Of a DNA stretch of 64,000 nucleotides, positions 20,250-27,554 are shown in pieces. The stretch spans positions 1 through 64,000 of the forward strand of contig NZ_UYYD01000006.1 of NCBI RefSeq assembly GCF_900625105.1, given 5' to 3'. Under the pieces are notes generated by a model, which made no database searches, was not told the DNA's origin, and saw only the letters and a list, made by a program, of their open reading frames with translations. Position 1 is the stretch's first letter; every line of letters starts with the position of its first letter. The DNA is from Agathobaculum sp. Marseille-P7918. Its GTDB lineage: Bacteria; Bacillota; Clostridia; Oscillospirales; Butyricicoccaceae. The position numbers and the translations under genes are program-made.

Positions 20250-21071
20250 TCACAGGAACAGGCTGACCGCCGCGCGGCGGCGGTACCCTTCCTCGAGTTC
20301 GGATTTATGATATAAGTAGCCGGGGTCATCGTAGTATTTCGCGCCCTTGGGACACTTTTTGACGCATGCCCCGCATTTGATGCAGATGCCGGTAAACTCC
20401 CGCACGTTTTCCGGATTGATTGAGCCCATCGGGCAGAGTTTTGCACACAGGCCGCAATCGTCGCACGCCTCACTCGTCTTGGGCTTGACCTTGCGGATGT
20501 CGATGGAGTTGCCCGCGCGGTCGCGCGGCTGATAGTACGTCCGCTCGTCACGCCCGCGGCCGGGAACGGTAATCGGCTGCGTATCCGCAGTAATCTCTGC
20601 GGCGCGCGCGGCAATCTCGCGCCCGAACTGTGCCGCCTTGTCCAGATCGTCCGCATCCGGCCGCCCGGCGGCAAGCGTCGTGGAAAACGAGTGCTCGCCG
20701 ACAAAGGCCGCCGCGGCAAACGGCACAAAGCCGTTGTCCGACAAGATATCGCGCAGCTCGATGAGCGAATCGTCAAACGCGCGGTTGCCGAACGTCACGA
20801 CCGGCACGGCTGCCGCGCCGTGTCCCTCGACCGTCGCGAGGTATTTAAGCAGCACATTGGGCACGCGCCCCGCATAGGTCGGCGTGCCGAACACCACCAA
20901 ATCATCTGCCGTGAAATCCGGCGCGCCCTGCCGCGCCTGCGGCAAGGTGAAATCATATTCCTTCAGCGGCACCGCCAGCGCCTGCGCCGCCTGCTGCGCA
21001 ACCGCGGTCACCACCCGTTTGGTGGTATCCGTTGCGCTCCAATACATCGCCCATACCCGTTTTGCCTGCAT
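20250..21071 (-). CDS. EFR1-type flavodoxin-ferredoxin fusion protein
   Basis: A 273-residue two-domain redox protein. The N-terminal flavodoxin-like domain (about 1-160) has the FMN phosphate loop WSATDTTKRV and the FGTPTYAGRVPN loop. The C-terminal region carries two 4Fe-4S clusters, CDDCGLCAKLCP and CIKCGACVKKCP (about 205-250). Such fusions are common in anaerobic Clostridia; their electron donor and acceptor are usually unknown. GGGAGG before 21071 sets the start, and 20 extra upstream codons overlap the promoter. It is monocistronic. Confidence 0.88.
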   Translation of the reverse strand: MQAKRVWAMYWSATDTTKRVVTAVAQQAAQALAVPLKEYDFTLPQARQGAPDFTADDLVVFGTPTYAGRVPNVLLKYLATVEGHGAAAVPVVTFGNRAFDDSLIELRDILSDNGFVPFAAAAFVGEHSFSTTLAAGRPDADDLDKAAQFGREIAARAAEITADTQPITVPGRGRDERTYYQPRDRAGNSIDIRKVKPKTSEACDDCGLCAKLCPMGSINPENVREFTGICIKCGACVKKCPKGAKYYDDPGYLYHKSELEEGYRRRAAVSLFL

Positions 21072-21102
21072 GTACCGCGCCTCCCTTGTTCTGTATAAGG
21101 CC

Positions 21103-21131
21103 AGTATAGCAGATGCGCGCGCCGCCGTCAA
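21103..21131 (-). promoter_or_regulatory. Sigma-A promoter of the EFR1-type gene
   Basis: On the minus strand TTGACG (plus 21126-21131), a 17-bp spacer and TATACT (plus 21103-21108). It lies 32 bases upstream of the start. Confidence 0.75.
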
Positions 21132-21151
21132 AGCCGGGCTGGGCAGTGCAT

Positions 21152-21184
21152 AAAAAAACAGCCGCTTTTGCGGCTGTTTTTTTG
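21152..21184 (-). terminator. Terminator of rnj
   Basis: Hairpin ACAGCCGC / GCGGCTGT with a TTTT loop and runs of seven or more T/A on both sides. On the minus strand it follows the rnj stop at 21189. Confidence 0.9.
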
Positions 21185-21188
21185 ATCC

Positions 21189-22847
21189 TCAGATTTCCAT
21201 GATGATCGGCAGCACCATCGGGCTGCGCTTGGTCTTTTTGAACAGATAATCGCTCACATCGCCCTTGATGGCAGACTTGAGGCTGTTCCAGTCGCGCAGG
21301 TTTTCCACTGCGCAGCGGTCGAGCGCCATCTGTGAAATATTGCGCAGCTCTTCCATGAGCGCTTCGGCTTCCTTGACATACACAAAGCCGCGAGAGACAA
21401 TATCCGGACCGGCGATGACCACGCCCGTGGTCGCGTCCACCGTGACCACGATGACCAGCAGACCGTCCTCAGACAAATGCTTTCTATCACGCAGCACCGC
21501 GGTGCCGACGTCGCCGATGCCCAGGCCATCGACCAGCAGGCGGCCGGACGGCACCGGATTGCCCAGACGGGCGGAATTTTCGCTGATCTCGACCGGACGG
21601 CCGATTTCCGTAATCAGCACATTTTTCGGATTGACGCCCATTTCGCGCGCCAGACCCGCGTGCCGCATCAGCATACGGTATTCGCCGTGCACCGGAATGA
21701 AGTATTTCGGCTTGCACAGGCCCAGCATGAGCTTGAGGTCCTCCTGACAAGCATGGCCGGATACATGGATGGCAGCAGAGCGGTCGTAAATGACCTCCGC
21801 GCCCTGCTTATACAGCTCATTGACCATATTGTTGATCGACTTCTCGTTGCCGGGGATGGCAGAAGCGGCGATCAAGATGCGGTCACCCGCATTGACCTCG
21901 ACCTGCTTGTGGCTGCCGTAGGCCATGCGGTACAGCGCGGACATGGTCTCGCCCTGCGAACCGGTGGATACAATGATCAGCTGGCTGCGCGCATAGCGCT
22001 TGATCTCGGAAATATCGATCATCACCTTGCCGGGATCTTTAAGATAGCCCAGTTCGCCCGCCACTTTGGAGATCTTCTCCATGCTGCGGCCGCAGACTGC
22101 GACCTTACGCCCTGCCTTGGCAGCGATATCCAGAATCTGCTGCAAACGCGACACGTTGGAGGCGAAGGTGGCGATGATGATGCGCTGGTCGCTTTCCATG
22201 ATGAACTTCTCCAGCGATTTGCCGACGATCTTTTCGCTCGGCGTATAGCCCGGCCGCTCGACATTGGTCGAGTCGCTCATCAGCGCAAGGATTCCCTTCT
22301 TGCCCAGCTCACCGATGCGGACCAGATCGATCATTTCGCCCGAAACCGGCGTCAGGTCGATCTTGAAGTCGCCCGTGTGCAGGATCGTGCCAAGCGGTGT
22401 GGTGATGGCGATCGCCACCGAGTCCGCGATCGAGTGGTTGGTGTGGATAAACTCGATCTTGAGACCGCCCAGCTTGATCGTATCGCCCGCGCGTACACGG
22501 TTGAGCTTGACCTTGTGCGGCATTTTATGCTCGCTCAGCTTGGTTTCGATGATGCCGCACGTCAGCCGCGTGGCATAGATCGGCGCATTGCATTCGCGCA
22601 GCACATACGGAATCGCACCAATGTGGTCCTCATGGCCGTGCGTGATGACATAGCCGCGCAGTTTGTTGAGGTTGCGCTTGAGGTAGGTGGTATCCGGAAT
22701 GACCAGATCCACGCCCAGCATGTCGTCGTCCGGGAACGCAACGCCGCAGTCGATCACAACAATATCGTTTCCGTACTCGATCACGGTCATGTTCTTGCCG
22801 ATCTCGTTGAGACCACCGAGCGGTATAATCTTCAGTTTTTCTTTCAT
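21189..22847 (-). CDS. rnj: Ribonuclease J
   Basis: A 552-residue metallo-beta-lactamase-family RNase with endo- and 5'-exonuclease activity that matures rRNA and turns over mRNA in Firmicutes. It has the HGHEDHIGAIPY zinc motif (about residues 71-82), the later HTGDFKID motif, a beta-CASP domain (SDSTNVERPG...), a HVSGHA motif (about 364-369) and a C-terminal domain. Length matches RNase J1/J2. It has an isolated promoter about 195 bases upstream and therefore a long structured 5' untranslated region, which may be a site of autoregulation, as reported for other RNases. Confidence 0.96.
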   Translation of the reverse strand: MKEKLKIIPLGGLNEIGKNMTVIEYGNDIVVIDCGVAFPDDDMLGVDLVIPDTTYLKRNLNKLRGYVITHGHEDHIGAIPYVLRECNAPIYATRLTCGIIETKLSEHKMPHKVKLNRVRAGDTIKLGGLKIEFIHTNHSIADSVAIAITTPLGTILHTGDFKIDLTPVSGEMIDLVRIGELGKKGILALMSDSTNVERPGYTPSEKIVGKSLEKFIMESDQRIIIATFASNVSRLQQILDIAAKAGRKVAVCGRSMEKISKVAGELGYLKDPGKVMIDISEIKRYARSQLIIVSTGSQGETMSALYRMAYGSHKQVEVNAGDRILIAASAIPGNEKSINNMVNELYKQGAEVIYDRSAAIHVSGHACQEDLKLMLGLCKPKYFIPVHGEYRMLMRHAGLAREMGVNPKNVLITEIGRPVEISENSARLGNPVPSGRLLVDGLGIGDVGTAVLRDRKHLSEDGLLVIVVTVDATTGVVIAGPDIVSRGFVYVKEAEALMEELRNISQMALDRCAVENLRDWNSLKSAIKGDVSDYLFKKTKRSPMVLPIIMEI

Positions 22848-23042
22848 AATGGTTTTATCACTTTCCTTTATTCATCAGATTTGGTCCATGTAAACAATGA
22901 CGCAGGATTCTCCCTGCATTTTTCCAAGACAGACCTGCCATCCCGTTCGTCCGTCTTTTTTCACAATTCTATCTCTGCGTTGCAGTCCGGTCTCACCGTC
23001 TCAGGCGGCGCATCCCCGCGCAGGCTGCAAACACTTAGATTA

Positions 23043-23071
23043 ATGATACCATATTCCCCATGCGGTGTAAA
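23043..23071 (-). promoter_or_regulatory. Sigma-A promoter of rnj
   Basis: On the minus strand TTTACA (plus 23066-23071), a 17-bp spacer and TATCAT (plus 23043-23048). It lies about 195 bases from the rnj start, leaving a long leader. Confidence 0.75.
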
Positions 23072-23369
23072 GTTTTTTTGCAAGACAGCAAACAGTACCC
23101 ACAGCACCACACCTATATAATATAGTATTCTCCCGCGGCCGTCCGCTTATACCGCATTGGGTTTGTCTTCCCCACCCACTGCTTTGGTTACACAAAACGC
23201 GTTTCGCCCTTCCCCACCCGACATCGAAAAATGTCATTTTGTAACCGTTCCTTGTGCACAAACGAGTTGCGAGGCGTAAAAATCGACCGTTTTTTTCATA
23301 GCTCTATACAGATATTCTACGGATAAGGAAAAACAATTATGCAGATTGAACAAAAATGCAAAAAAGCGT

Positions 23370-23398
23370 TTGACAAATCCACGAATGTAAAGTATCAT
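23370..23398 (+). promoter_or_regulatory. Sigma-A promoter of the 3D-domain gene
   Basis: Perfect TTGACA (23370-23375), a 17-bp spacer and TATCAT (23393-23398). The following roughly 110-base leader contains repeated ACAGATCG and GTAACAAC words and the hairpin ATCGGT/ACCGAT around 23454-23469. Confidence 0.85.
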
Positions 23399-23511
23399 AG
23401 GTTACAGATCGGAAACAGATCGACAACAAAACAGTAACAACCTGAAAACAAATCGGTAACAACCGATGCCGCGCATCCGCGGGTTTTCACGACGATTTAG
23501 GAGTGTAACAC

Positions 23512-24168
23512 ATGTTCTTTTCTATGCGCAAGCATGCATCCAAGCTGATTGCCGCAACGCTGGCCATCGGCACGCTGGCTTCGATCAGCGCCGCAGCGCT
23601 CGATCAGCCGGTTGCGATGCTCTCTTCCAACCTGAATGCATCGGTCGGTACGGTCCTGACCTCCGACGAAATCAGCACCGCTGAGCAGGCGCTGGCCAAG
23701 GCAAAGGCGGAGGCAGAAGCCAAAGCGAAGGCAGAAGCGGAAGCCAAGAAGGCTGAGGCTGAAAAGGCGGCGGCGCAGCAGTCCGCTTACAACGATTTGC
23801 TGACCGCTCCGGTATCCGCAAAAACGGTTGCCTATTCCTCCTCTCTCCTGGCAACCGATTCCATTAAGAGCAAGGCGACTTCCCTTGGCAACTACAAGCT
23901 GACGTTCTATTGCCCGTGTGCCACCTGCAACGGCGTTGCCGGTGCCAAGACCGCTTCCGGCACGACCCCGACCGAAGGCCGCACGATCGCAGTAGATTCC
24001 TCGATCATCCCGCTGGGCAGCCGCGTTTATATTGAAGGCTACGGCGTCTTCATTGCTGAGGACACCGGCGGCGCGATCAAGAACAACAAGATCGACGTTT
24101 TTGTTTCCTCGCACAGCCGTGCATACGAACTGGGCGTCCAGTACGCAAACGTTTACCTGCTGGGCTGA
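23512..24168 (+). CDS. Exported 3D-domain protein, probable cell-wall hydrolase
   Basis: A 218-residue secreted protein: signal peptide (about residues 1-30), an unstructured region, an Ala/Glu/Lys-rich charged helix (about 60-91, KAEAEAKAKAEAEAKKAEAE), then a C-terminal 3D domain (about 128-217). The three conserved Asp are seen in AVDSSIIPLGS, EDTGGAIK and KIDVF. The 3D domain is shared with MltA lytic transglycosylases, Bacillus YocH/YuiC and resuscitation factors, so peptidoglycan cleavage is likely. The domain starts YCPCATCNG, whose cysteine cluster is common in the family. A strong promoter and terminator make it monocistronic. Confidence 0.87.
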   Translation: MFFSMRKHASKLIAATLAIGTLASISAAALDQPVAMLSSNLNASVGTVLTSDEISTAEQALAKAKAEAEAKAKAEAEAKKAEAEKAAAQQSAYNDLLTAPVSAKTVAYSSSLLATDSIKSKATSLGNYKLTFYCPCATCNGVAGAKTASGTTPTEGRTIAVDSSIIPLGSRVYIEGYGVFIAEDTGGAIKNNKIDVFVSSHSRAYELGVQYANVYLLG

Positions 24169-24183
24169 TCCCAAACGGATTTC

Positions 24184-24212
24184 AAGGACTATGCTTGCAT
24201 AGTCCTTTTTCT
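24184..24212 (+). terminator. Terminator of the 3D-domain gene
   Basis: A perfect 10-bp stem AAGGACTATG / CATAGTCCTT with a CTTG loop, then T-rich sequence. The niaR -35 element lies within the right arm. Confidence 0.88.
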
Positions 24213-24223
24213 TTTGTTATGAT
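24195..24223 (+). promoter_or_regulatory. Candidate promoter of niaR
   Basis: TTGCAT (24195-24200), a 17-bp spacer and TATGAT (24218-24223). It overlaps the preceding terminator hairpin, so this gap is shared by two functions. Confidence 0.55.
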
Positions 24224-24248
24224 AGGGGTACTAAGGAGTGACTGTACC

Positions 24249-24776
24249 ATGAACGCTGCCGAACGGCGCATCAAAATCACCCATCTGCTCACGCAGGCAG
24301 AAGGACCGCTTTCCGCTACCGCACTGGCTGCCCAATGCGGCGTCAGCCGGCAAATCATCGTCGGCGATGTTGCACTGCTGCGCGCCGGCGGACTTTCCGT
24401 GCTGGCCACGCCGCGCGGTTACATTCTGGAAAATACCGCCTCCGCCCCGGTCCATGCCGAACGGCGTGTGGTTTGCAAGCACGGCGACGACCGCCTGCAT
24501 GAGGAACTCTATACCGTGGTCGATCTGGGCGGCGCACTGATCGACGTCACGGTGGAACATTCGGTCTACGGGCAGATCTGCGCCCCGCTGCATATTTTCT
24601 CCCGCTATGACGCGGATATGTTCTGCAACAAGATCAAATCCCCCGCCGCACGCCCGTTGTGTGATCTGACCGGCGGCATCCATCTGCATACGCTGCGCGC
24701 ACCGGACGAGGCCACGCTCGACCGGGTGGTGCAGGGACTGAAGGACAAGGGCTTCCTGCTCACGGATGAAAAATGA
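24249..24776 (+). CDS. niaR: Nicotinate-responsive transcriptional repressor NiaR (YrxA)
   Basis: A 175-residue regulator. The N-terminal HTH (about residues 1-55, ATALAAQCGVSRQIIVGDVALLRA) is fused to a 3H domain, named for three conserved histidines that are visible here in RLHEEL, VEHSVYG and HLHTL and bind a metal. In Firmicutes and Thermotoga, NiaR represses niacin uptake or NAD biosynthesis genes when nicotinate is present. A probable niacin transporter gene lies 600 bases downstream, in keeping with this. The start at 24249 follows AAGGAG; the longer frame begins in the terminator. Confidence 0.92.
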   Translation: MNAAERRIKITHLLTQAEGPLSATALAAQCGVSRQIIVGDVALLRAGGLSVLATPRGYILENTASAPVHAERRVVCKHGDDRLHEELYTVVDLGGALIDVTVEHSVYGQICAPLHIFSRYDADMFCNKIKSPAARPLCDLTGGIHLHTLRAPDEATLDRVVQGLKDKGFLLTDEK

Positions 24777-24805
24777 GCCGCGTGCCGCGGCAAATGACCC
24801 AAAGG

Positions 24806-24845
24806 AAAAGGCCGGCGAAACCGCTGTGGTTTCGCCGGCCTTTTG
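24806..24845. terminator. Bidirectional terminator (niaR / metallopeptidase)
   Basis: A perfect 15-bp GC-rich hairpin AAGGCCGGCGAAACC / GGTTTCGCCGGCCTT with flanking A and T runs. It lies between convergent genes. Confidence 0.92.
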
Positions 24846-25223
24846 TTATCTCTCTTCGGTATTCGCGCGATAGGCCGCAAGCTGCGCCTCGTCCCATACT
24901 TCCAGATCGCGCACGCCCGCCCGGCCTTCCACATGATGCCGGAATTCATGCCGCAATACTTTGCGCATCTCTTCGGTCAGCGCCCGCTCATCCAGCGTGC
25001 CGAACACCCGCCGGAACGAGCCGTAATACAGCACGATATAGTGTCCCATTGCCACGTCCGTGCAGTATTCCCCCATCACATACAGATCGCCGTGCCGGTC
25101 CTCGGGATGCAGTCTGGCGCCCGGCTCCACCACGATGCCGCCATTGAGCCCATCAAAAAAAGCGGGCGGCAATTCTTCCGCAAGCGAGTCCAGTATCTCT
25201 TCAAAGCGGTCAATCGAAATCAT
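24846..25223 (-). CDS. Small zincin-like metallopeptidase-family protein
   Basis: A 125-residue cytosolic protein with the zinc-binding signature HEFRHHVE (about residues 92-99) near the C-terminus, preceded by YIVLYYGSFRRVF. It corresponds to the minimal zincin (possible metallopeptidase) family of acidic proteins of 110-140 residues found widely in Actinobacteria and Firmicutes. Activity and substrate are not established for the family. GGAAGG precedes the ATG at 25223. It sits between niaR and niaX on the opposite strand and is probably unrelated to niacin. Confidence 0.8.
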   Translation of the reverse strand: MISIDRFEEILDSLAEELPPAFFDGLNGGIVVEPGARLHPEDRHGDLYVMGEYCTDVAMGHYIVLYYGSFRRVFGTLDERALTEEMRKVLRHEFRHHVEGRAGVRDLEVWDEAQLAAYRANTEER

Positions 25224-25288
25224 CGGGATCTTCCTTTCCTGTTCACTATATCATAAATTCCTGTTCCCAACAACCGCTTTTTTATTTA

Positions 25289-25308
25289 ACATGTGTCTTG
25301 ACACTTGT
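25289..25308 (+). promoter_or_regulatory. Candidate NiaR operator overlapping the niaX promoter
   Basis: ACATGTGTCTTGACACTTGT is an imperfect palindrome with 8 of 10 positions symmetric and a perfect core GTGTC-TT-GACAC. It contains the -35 hexamer of the downstream gene, so a bound protein would block initiation. Given niaR next door, NiaR is the obvious candidate; this is inference. Confidence 0.6.
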
Positions 25309-25326
25309 TTTATAAAGCTGTATACT
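25298..25326 (+). promoter_or_regulatory. Sigma-A promoter of niaX
   Basis: Perfect TTGACA (25298-25303), a 17-bp spacer and perfect TATACT (25321-25326). Such a strong promoter fits a gene controlled by repression. Confidence 0.85.
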
Positions 25327-25367
25327 CTTAACCGTTGTGAAAACAAACAGAAAGGAATCGATCTCCC

Positions 25368-25937
25368 ATGACCAAGAGCAAAAGCCTGTACCATCTTGTT
25401 TTAGCCGGCGTATTGTGCGCCATCGGCATCATCATCCCCATGTTTTCCCCGATCAAGATCACGCTCGACCCAATGAGCTTCACGCTGGCCAGCCACGTCG
25501 CTATCTTTTTGGCGCTGTTCATCTCGCCTTCCGTCGGCATTGCCGTCTCCCTGGGCACGACGCTCGGCTTCTTCCTCGGCGGCTTTCCGCTGCCCGTTGT
25601 GCTGCGCGCGCTGACCCATGTCATCTGGGCGGGATTGGGCGCCTTCTATCTGCAAAAGCACCCCGAACTGATCGACTTCAAGCAGCTGGTTCCGGCCCGC
25701 GGTGCCAAGCTGTTCGTCTTTGGCGCAGTGCTGGGCATCATCCACGCGCTGGCCGAGGTCTGCGTCTGCATCCCGGTCTACTTCGGTCAGGGCCTGTCCG
25801 GCGCAGAAATCGTGCGCATCATCCTGCTGCTGGTATTCGTCGGCTCGTTCATCCATTCGATGGTGGATTACGCCATCTCGCTGCTGATCTGGAAACCCAC
25901 CAGCGGCACCCTGCGCAAATCCGTCAAAACCGCTTGA
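25368..25937 (+). CDS. niaX: ECF-type vitamin transporter S component, probably niacin (NiaX-like)
   Basis: A 189-residue integral membrane protein with about six hydrophobic helices (for example residues 9-27, 43-60, 62-75, 82-96, 112-135, 146-170). The motifs LDPMSFTLASHVAIFLALF and TTLGFFLGGFPLPVVLRALTHV are of the type seen in NiaX substrate-binding subunits, which work with the shared EcfAA'T energising module (not in this window). The adjacent niaR and the operator-like palindrome in the promoter support niacin as substrate. BioY or another S component is the alternative, since the family is diverse. Confidence 0.72.
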   Translation: MTKSKSLYHLVLAGVLCAIGIIIPMFSPIKITLDPMSFTLASHVAIFLALFISPSVGIAVSLGTTLGFFLGGFPLPVVLRALTHVIWAGLGAFYLQKHPELIDFKQLVPARGAKLFVFGAVLGIIHALAEVCVCIPVYFGQGLSGAEIVRIILLLVFVGSFIHSMVDYAISLLIWKPTSGTLRKSVKTA

Positions 25938-25948
25938 TTGCTCCCCAG

Positions 25949-25982
25949 TAAAAAAGCCCGCCAGATGGCGGGCTTTTTGTTT
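25949..25982. terminator. Bidirectional terminator (niaX / lipoprotein)
   Basis: Perfect hairpin AAAGCCCGCC / GGCGGGCTTT with an AGAT loop and A/T runs on both sides. It lies between convergent genes. Confidence 0.9.
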
Positions 25983-25985
25983 TCC

Positions 25986-26627
25986 TTACGACACCTGCGC
26001 GCCGCCCCATTCAACCACTGTAAACCCTTCCCTCTGAAAAGTCTCCGGAAAGGTCTGTGGCTCGATCTCCTGCGGTTCTTCCAGCGGCTCCCACGCCATG
26101 AACACACGCAGGACACTGTCCGGCTCAGGAGCAATCTCCAGCCGAGCAGCCTCCGTATAGCAACCTGTCTGGAACGAAATCAAATTATATGGGTGATTCT
26201 GCATTTTCGGCAGCCAATAAACGATAAACTCGTTATATTCCTTCGGCGTCAGACCAATGGCCGCAAGCGTTTGCCGCAGGAAGTCTGCTGTATCCTTCCC
26301 CGCCACACAAAATCCCTTGGAAAAGTCATATTCGGTGTCCGAAACGCCCTCCCAAAACAGATAGGAATACTCGTTGCCGTCCGCATCAAACAGCGTACCA
26401 TCCGGATAAGCGGTCACGTTCCAACCGTCCGCATAGTCCGGATAGGTAACGGTCAGTTCACCACTGTAATCCAGCGTAATGCTGACATCGGTTTTCTCCT
26501 CCGGATAAAGATAGATGACCGGTTTGGCAGTTACTCCTTCCTCCGTATTTTCATCACAGCCGCACAGCACAACCCCGATCAATACAGCAAACACCAGAGC
26601 TGATACCGCATTTTTCCGCTTCTTCAT
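25986..26627 (-). CDS. Lipoprotein of unknown function (KPVIYLYP type)
   Basis: A 213-residue exported lipoprotein. A signal peptide of about 22 residues ends in the lipobox LCG-C, so the mature protein is lipid-anchored. The mature region opens with AKPVIYLYPEEKTDVSITL, a motif I have seen in otherwise unannotated secreted proteins, followed by WNVTAYPDGTLFD, YSYLFWEG and a conserved-looking FIVYWLPKMQNHPYNLISF block (about residues 135-153). No catalytic signature is recognised. AAGGAGG before 26627 sets the start; the open frame continues upstream without a ribosome site. Confidence 0.78.
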   Translation of the reverse strand: MKKRKNAVSALVFAVLIGVVLCGCDENTEEGVTAKPVIYLYPEEKTDVSITLDYSGELTVTYPDYADGWNVTAYPDGTLFDADGNEYSYLFWEGVSDTEYDFSKGFCVAGKDTADFLRQTLAAIGLTPKEYNEFIVYWLPKMQNHPYNLISFQTGCYTEAARLEIAPEPDSVLRVFMAWEPLEEPQEIEPQTFPETFQREGFTVVEWGGAQVS

Positions 26628-26686
26628 ATCGTATCCCTCCTTTTGTCTGGTTTGACGCAGCCCGCTGCCCAATGTTCCCAAACAAG

Positions 26687-26718
26687 CAGAAAGCCGCGCC
26701 CTGCCGGCGCGGCTTTCC
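26687..26718 (-). terminator. Terminator of the cytidylate-kinase-like gene
   Basis: On the minus strand AAAGCCGCGCC / GGGCGCGGCTTT, followed by a T-rich tail. It lies 34 bases after the stop at 26752. Confidence 0.75.
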
Positions 26719-26751
26719 ACTTCTCTCTCTTTTCTCTCTCAAATGGGCTTG

Positions 26752-27363
26752 TTATTTTTTCAGGCGGTTGACATACTCCAAAATGATATCCGTCGAATAC
26801 TCTACGCCCAGACGGCCTGCATTGATGCACAGGTCGTAATGATCGCACTTGCCCCACACCTTGCCGGTGTAGTAGTTATAATAAGTAGAGCGCTGCTTAT
26901 CCATCTTCTCGAGCGCGGCCTGCGGGGTCTTACCCTCGATCTCATAGTCACCACAGGTCTGGATGCGCTTGACGCGATCCTCGATCGAGCCGTGGATGAA
27001 GAAGTCAAACTTATTCGGGAAATCACGCAGCACATGGTCCGCGCAGCGGCCGACTACGACGCAGGCGGAATCTTCCGCCATCTCGCGGATGATATTGGAC
27101 TGCGCCAAATACAGCTGATCGGTCAGGCTCATGCCGTTGAGACCCACCGAACCGAACATGGTCAGCGAATACAAAAAGCTGTTGGTTGCGCGCTTGTCGA
27201 GCTGCTCGAAGAGTTTTTCGTCAAAACCGGTTTTTTTCGCCGCACGGGTGATCAGTTCCCGGTCATAAAACGGAATGCCAAGGCGGAGCGCGAGTTTCTG
27301 GCCGATTTCCCTGCCTCCGGTACCATATTCACGGCCGATCGTGATAATCAGATTGTTATTCAT
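26752..27363 (-). CDS. Cytidylate kinase-like family protein
   Basis: A 203-residue P-loop protein of the AAA_26/cytidylate-kinase-like family common in Clostridia. The phosphate-binding loop is GREYGTGGREIG (residues 10-21), then FYDRELI and CVVVGRCADHVL (about 101-112), with a YYTGKVWGKCDHYDLCIN segment near the C-terminus that resembles nucleotide-kinase lids. It differs from Cmk proper, and its substrate has not been established. It has its own terminator and a TATAAT-rich upstream region (about 27388-27402), although no clear -35 is visible. Confidence 0.82.
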   Translation of the reverse strand: MNNNLIITIGREYGTGGREIGQKLALRLGIPFYDRELITRAAKKTGFDEKLFEQLDKRATNSFLYSLTMFGSVGLNGMSLTDQLYLAQSNIIREMAEDSACVVVGRCADHVLRDFPNKFDFFIHGSIEDRVKRIQTCGDYEIEGKTPQAALEKMDKQRSTYYNYYTGKVWGKCDHYDLCINAGRLGVEYSTDIILEYVNRLKK

Positions 27364-27511
27364 AACGCACCCTCCCTACTGACTTATATTATATTATACA
27401 AATTGCATAACACTTTGTGCTTTCAGTATGCACTATTTTATGCTTTTTGTCAAGGTGGTTTGAGAGTTTTTTTGCAACGGTAAGGGTTATATCTCATTTG
27501 CGAGAGAAAAC

Positions 27512-27551
27512 GAAAAAAAGCGCTGCGAACCGGTTTTCGCAGCGCTTTTGG
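27512..27551 (-). terminator. Terminator of murC
   Basis: On the minus strand a stem GCGCTGCGAAAA / CGCAGCGC-type hairpin, followed by seven T residues. It starts 4 bases after the murC stop region. Confidence 0.88.
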
Positions 27552-27554
27552 TTG

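Larger units (their letters stand above)
22848..23511. other. Long intergenic region between rnj and the 3D-domain gene
   Basis: These 664 bases hold no convincing gene. Visible elements are: the rnj 5' leader (22848-23035); the rnj promoter (23043-23071); the 13-bp palindrome CTATATAATATAG (23113-23125); two exact copies of CTTCCCCACCC (23167-23177, 23209-23219); an inverted repeat GGTTACA.../...TTTTGTAACC (23186-23246) enclosing a smaller hairpin GACAT/ATGTC; and the 3D-gene promoter (23370-23398). The middle part (23072-23340) may encode a structured RNA, but no family is recognised. Confidence 0.6.

Noticed and set aside
23040-23261. 73-codon minus-strand frame in the rnj/3D gap
   Set aside because: It overlaps the rnj promoter, has no ribosome site, and its composition (Cys, Trp, Gly mix) does not resemble a protein; the two GWGR words come from the DNA repeat.
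23405-23511. ydaO-type (c-di-AMP) riboswitch ahead of the 3D-domain gene
   Set aside because: The leader is short and lacks the GC-rich conserved core of that riboswitch.
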